This document shows, piece after piece, positions 7,654 to 9,311 of a DNA stretch of 9,311 bases. The stretch is taken from positions 1-9,311 of the forward strand of contig CAIQPA010000163.1 in NCBI GenBank assembly GCA_903873545.1. The letters are read 5' to 3'. The notes below the pieces were generated by a model. It did no database searches and was not told where the DNA came from. It worked only from the letters and a program-made list of their open reading frames with translations. The translations under genes and the position numbers were made by a program. Position 1 is the first letter of the stretch. Each line of letters begins with the position of its first letter. This DNA comes from an uncultured delta proteobacterium. GTDB taxonomy: Bacteria > Myxococcota_A > Bradymonadia > REDH01.

Positions 7654-8528
7654 GGCGTCACCTCGAGGCGCTCGACGATGCCCTGTACAAGGTTGCAGAA
7701 GCGGTCGCGGCTGCGGTTTGCGACCTCCTGCACGTCGTGGTGTGAGAGGACTGCGCCCGGCATGCCGGAGGCGAGGTTGGTGATGCAGGAGATGCCGAGG
7801 ACGCGGCCGCGCGGGCCTGCGCCGGAGGTGCCGAGGTGGCGCCAGGCGATGACCTCAAGGACGGTGCTCATGCCGACCGCGTCGCCGCCGTGGTTCCGGA
7901 GCATGCGGATCTCCGCGGGTGTCTCGTAGGTGGGTCCGAGGAGCCCCACGTAGACGCCCTGGGTGAGGGGGATGCCTTGGGCTTCGGCGCTGGCGCGGGC
8001 AATGTCGCGCAGCTCGGCGTCGTAGGCCTCCGACATGTCGGGGAAGCGGGTGCCCCAGCGCTCGTCGTTGTGGCCCATGAGCGGGTTGCGGCCGGTGAGG
8101 TTGATCTGGTCTTCGATGAGCATGAGGTCGCCCGGCGCGGAGCCGAACTTGATGCCGCCGGCTGCGTTGGTGACGAGGAGGATGCGGCCGCCGAGCTGCC
8201 ACATGACGCGGGCGGGGAAGACGACATCGTCTGCGCCGTAGCCCTCGTAGGCATGCACGCGGCCGTCCATGAGCAGGACGGAGCGGCCGGCGAGGGTGCC
8301 GAAGAGGAGCCGCCCGCGGTGGCCCGCCACCGAGCTGGTGGGGAAGTGGGGAATGTCGCGGTAGGGCGCCTCCGCGGTGATGTTCACACGCTCCGCGAGG
8401 GCGCCGAGTCCGGAGCCGAGGACGATGCAGATGTCGGGCCTGCCGAAGCCGCGTGCGCGGAGGTCGTTGGCGGCCTCGAGGCTGGCATCGAAGGAGAAGA
8501 GGTGATGGCGCGCGTCGGACTGGGTCAT
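7650..8528 (-). CDS. Purine nucleoside phosphorylase, trimeric (class II) type
   Basis: Reversible phosphorolysis of purine (deoxy)nucleosides to free base and (deoxy)ribose-1-phosphate in purine salvage; cytoplasmic. The 292-residue length and motifs fit the trimeric PunA/human-PNP class rather than hexameric DeoD. GSGLG (38-42, phosphate loop), H70-R71-G (phosphate contact), GRVHAYEGY (89-97), VTNAAGG (119-125), GPTYETPAE (198-206, with purine-binding E202), VGM (218-220) and ITN (249-251) are present. N251 corresponds to the Asn that gives 6-oxopurine (inosine/guanosine) preference. Oddities: STVLEV (221-226) where STVPEV is usual, and about eight extra residues (TSGAGPRG, 234-241) in the loop before the N251 strand. 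The ATG at 8526-8528 was chosen because no other start codon lies in the 58-bp gap before it; no clear Shine-Dalgarno is visible. It overlaps cdd by ATGA. Confidence 0.95.
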   Translation of the reverse strand: MTQSDARHHLFSFDASLEAANDLRARGFGRPDICIVLGSGLGALAERVNITAEAPYRDIPHFPTSSVAGHRGRLLFGTLAGRSVLLMDGRVHAYEGYGADDVVFPARVMWQLGGRILLVTNAAGGIKFGSAPGDLMLIEDQINLTGRNPLMGHNDERWGTRFPDMSEAYDAELRDIARASAEAQGIPLTQGVYVGLLGPTYETPAEIRMLRNHGGDAVGMSTVLEVIAWRHLGTSGAGPRGRVLGISCITNLASGMPGAVLSHHDVQEVANRSRDRFCNLVQGIVERLEVTP

Positions 8529-8561
8529 GGTACCACGAGGTCGTTCGTTGAAGGGTGGAGG

Positions 8562-8590
8562 ATCGTGGCGCGGCGCACGGTGCGCGTCAA
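8562..8590 (-). promoter_or_regulatory. Possible promoter with palindromic operator-like spacer ahead of PNP
   Basis: On the minus strand, TTGACG (8585-8590) matches a -35 box. After exactly 17 bp comes CACGAT (8562-8567), a poor -10 box with only 3 of 6 consensus positions. Within the spacer is a perfect inverted repeat, GCGCAC-C-GTGCGC when read on the minus strand (8573-8585), a common place for a repressor site. The -35 would overlap the stop of the upstream DUF1636 gene. With a -10 this weak, the promoter is only a candidate, and the repeat could instead be a short RNA hairpin. Confidence 0.25.
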
Positions 8591-8973
8591 CCAATCGGCG
8601 GGCGGAGGCCGGCATGGAACTGGAGGCGCCCGTCGAACCAGACCTGGTAGAGCCGCTTGCGGAGGTGGTCCGGTGTCTTCTGCGCCGCGATTTCTGCGAG
8701 GGCGCCGATGACCTCGTCGAGTTCGTCGCAGGTGCGGATGCCGACGAAGGCGAACTCCCAGCCCTGCCACTCAACGCGCACCGTGTGGCCAGCGTCGCAG
8801 GAGTTGAGGCACTGGCTCAGACGGGCGTGGAAGGGGTGGCCGTCGGGCGTGGTCCCCGTCGCGCGGGCATGGTCGAGGAGTAGCTGCGCGCCGTCTGCGC
8901 CCGCCGCGATGCGTTCGCTGTTGCGGCAGCGTCGGCAGATGGCGAGCCGGTGGTCGGGGACTTCGGGGGTCAT
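8587..8973 (-). CDS. DUF1636-type predicted metal-binding (thioredoxin-like ferredoxin) protein
   Basis: Small cytoplasmic protein of 128 residues with four cysteines in two pairs: C13-x2-C16 near the N-terminus (AICRRCRN) and C55-x3-C59 (QCLNSCDAG) in the middle. This spacing and the CLxxC-x-x-G context are typical of DUF1636/COG5469 predicted metal-binding proteins, thought to resemble thioredoxin-fold [2Fe-2S] ferredoxins. A further Cys82 is present. The biochemical role of the family is not established, and no partner is evident here. The ATG overlaps the stop of the upstream SDR gene as ATGA, with no independent Shine-Dalgarno, so its translation depends on the SDR; the two products may work together, perhaps as a redox pair, which is inference. 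PNP begins 58 bp downstream. Confidence 0.75.
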   Translation of the reverse strand: MTPEVPDHRLAICRRCRNSERIAAGADGAQLLLDHARATGTTPDGHPFHARLSQCLNSCDAGHTVRVEWQGWEFAFVGIRTCDELDEVIGALAEIAAQKTPDHLRKRLYQVWFDGRLQFHAGLRPPIG

Positions 8974-9311
8974 CGGGCGCAGGTGAGTTGGCGCCCGCCA
9001 TCGATGGGAAGCGTGGCGCCCGTGATCCAGCCGGTGGCGTCGGAGAGGAGCCAGACAATGGCTTCGGCGACCTCGTCGGGCTGTCCGACGCGGCCCATCG
9101 GGTGGGTCTGTTGGCTCCGCTCGAGGAAGGCTGCGTAGGCTGCGTCGTCCATGCCGGAGGCGCGGTGGAGTTCGGTGACGACCACGCCCGGGTTGACCGC
9201 GTTGACGCGGATGCCATCGGCGGCGAGTTCGAGGGCGAGGCAGCGGGTCATCTGGTCGAGGGCAGCCTTGCTGACGCAGTAGGCGAGGATGCCGGGGAAG
9301 GAGCGGGTGCC
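8970..9311 (-). CDS. Short-chain dehydrogenase/reductase, C-terminal part (5' end outside window)
   Basis: NAD(P)-dependent oxidoreductase of the classical SDR family. Only the last 113 residues are in the window; the frame stays open to base 9311, so the Rossmann glycine motif and the start lie beyond the edge. Visible are the catalytic Y-x3-K (AYCVSKAAL, residues 10-18 of the visible part), the following helix MTRCLALELA, the NAVNPG(V)xxT motif after it, and the typical C-terminal pattern GRVGQPDEVAEAI ... WITGATLPIDGG. These match 3-oxoacyl-reductase/glucose-dehydrogenase-like SDRs, a group whose names rarely predict the substrate. The gene overlaps the DUF1636 start as ATGA, so the two are translationally coupled. 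Family certain, function unknown. Confidence 0.93.
   Translation of the reverse strand, partial: GTRSFPGILAYCVSKAALDQMTRCLALELAADGIRVNAVNPGVVVTELHRASGMDDAAYAAFLERSQQTHPMGRVGQPDEVAEAIVWLLSDATGWITGATLPIDGGRQLTCAR

Noticed and set aside
8529..8774. Longer PNP starting upstream, inside the DUF1636 gene
   Set aside because: The extra residues are Arg/Pro/Ser-rich with no PNP similarity and overlap a conserved gene. The ATG at 8526-8528 gives the family's normal length.

Overview
High-GC bacterial DNA (about two-thirds G+C by eye), densely coded, with six protein genes and no gene-free stretch longer than 60 bp. No rRNA, tRNA, CRISPR array, insertion sequence or attachment site was seen. The gene styles would fit Myxococcota or Acidobacteriota, but this is a weak impression: no marker gene in the window fixes the taxon.

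Layout. At the left edge, on the plus strand, is the C-terminal ~90% of a flavin-dependent GMC-family oxidoreductase (1-1380). Only 9 bp beyond its stop it meets the tail of a very large minus-strand gene (1390-7161, 1923 aa). The remaining genes are also on the minus strand; in transcription order they are: the C-terminal part of a short-chain dehydrogenase (8970-9311, cut by the right edge), a DUF1636-type predicted metal-binding protein (8587-8973), purine nucleoside phosphorylase (7650-8528), cytidine deaminase (7222-7653), and the large gene. Two junctions (SDR/DUF1636 and PNP/cdd) are ATGA stop-start overlaps. The other two gaps are 58 and 60 bp, so the five genes may form one transcription unit, with a possible internal promoter before PNP and a strong Shine-Dalgarno before the large gene.

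Function. PNP and cytidine deaminase are a conventional nucleoside-salvage pair: phosphorolysis of purine nucleosides, and deamination of cytidine or deoxycytidine to the uridine forms. The SDR and DUF1636 proteins are coupled to each other but have no assignable substrate.

The most interesting object is the 1923-residue protein. It has a complete SF1 (UPF1-like) helicase core whose upstream region resembles the DUF4011-type defence-associated helicases. Before that lie an M48-metallopeptidase-like segment and a TerB-like domain, and at the C-terminus a Vsr/MTES_1575-like endonuclease fold. Both terminal enzyme-like domains look catalytically dead: the peptidase motif HExxH reads HQLGH, inside a perfect 12-bp tandem repeat, and the nuclease positions normally Asp and Glu read Pro and Leu. 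This suggests an ATP-driven nucleic-acid translocase whose flanking domains serve for binding or sensing rather than catalysis. A role in genome defence or stress response is an inference.
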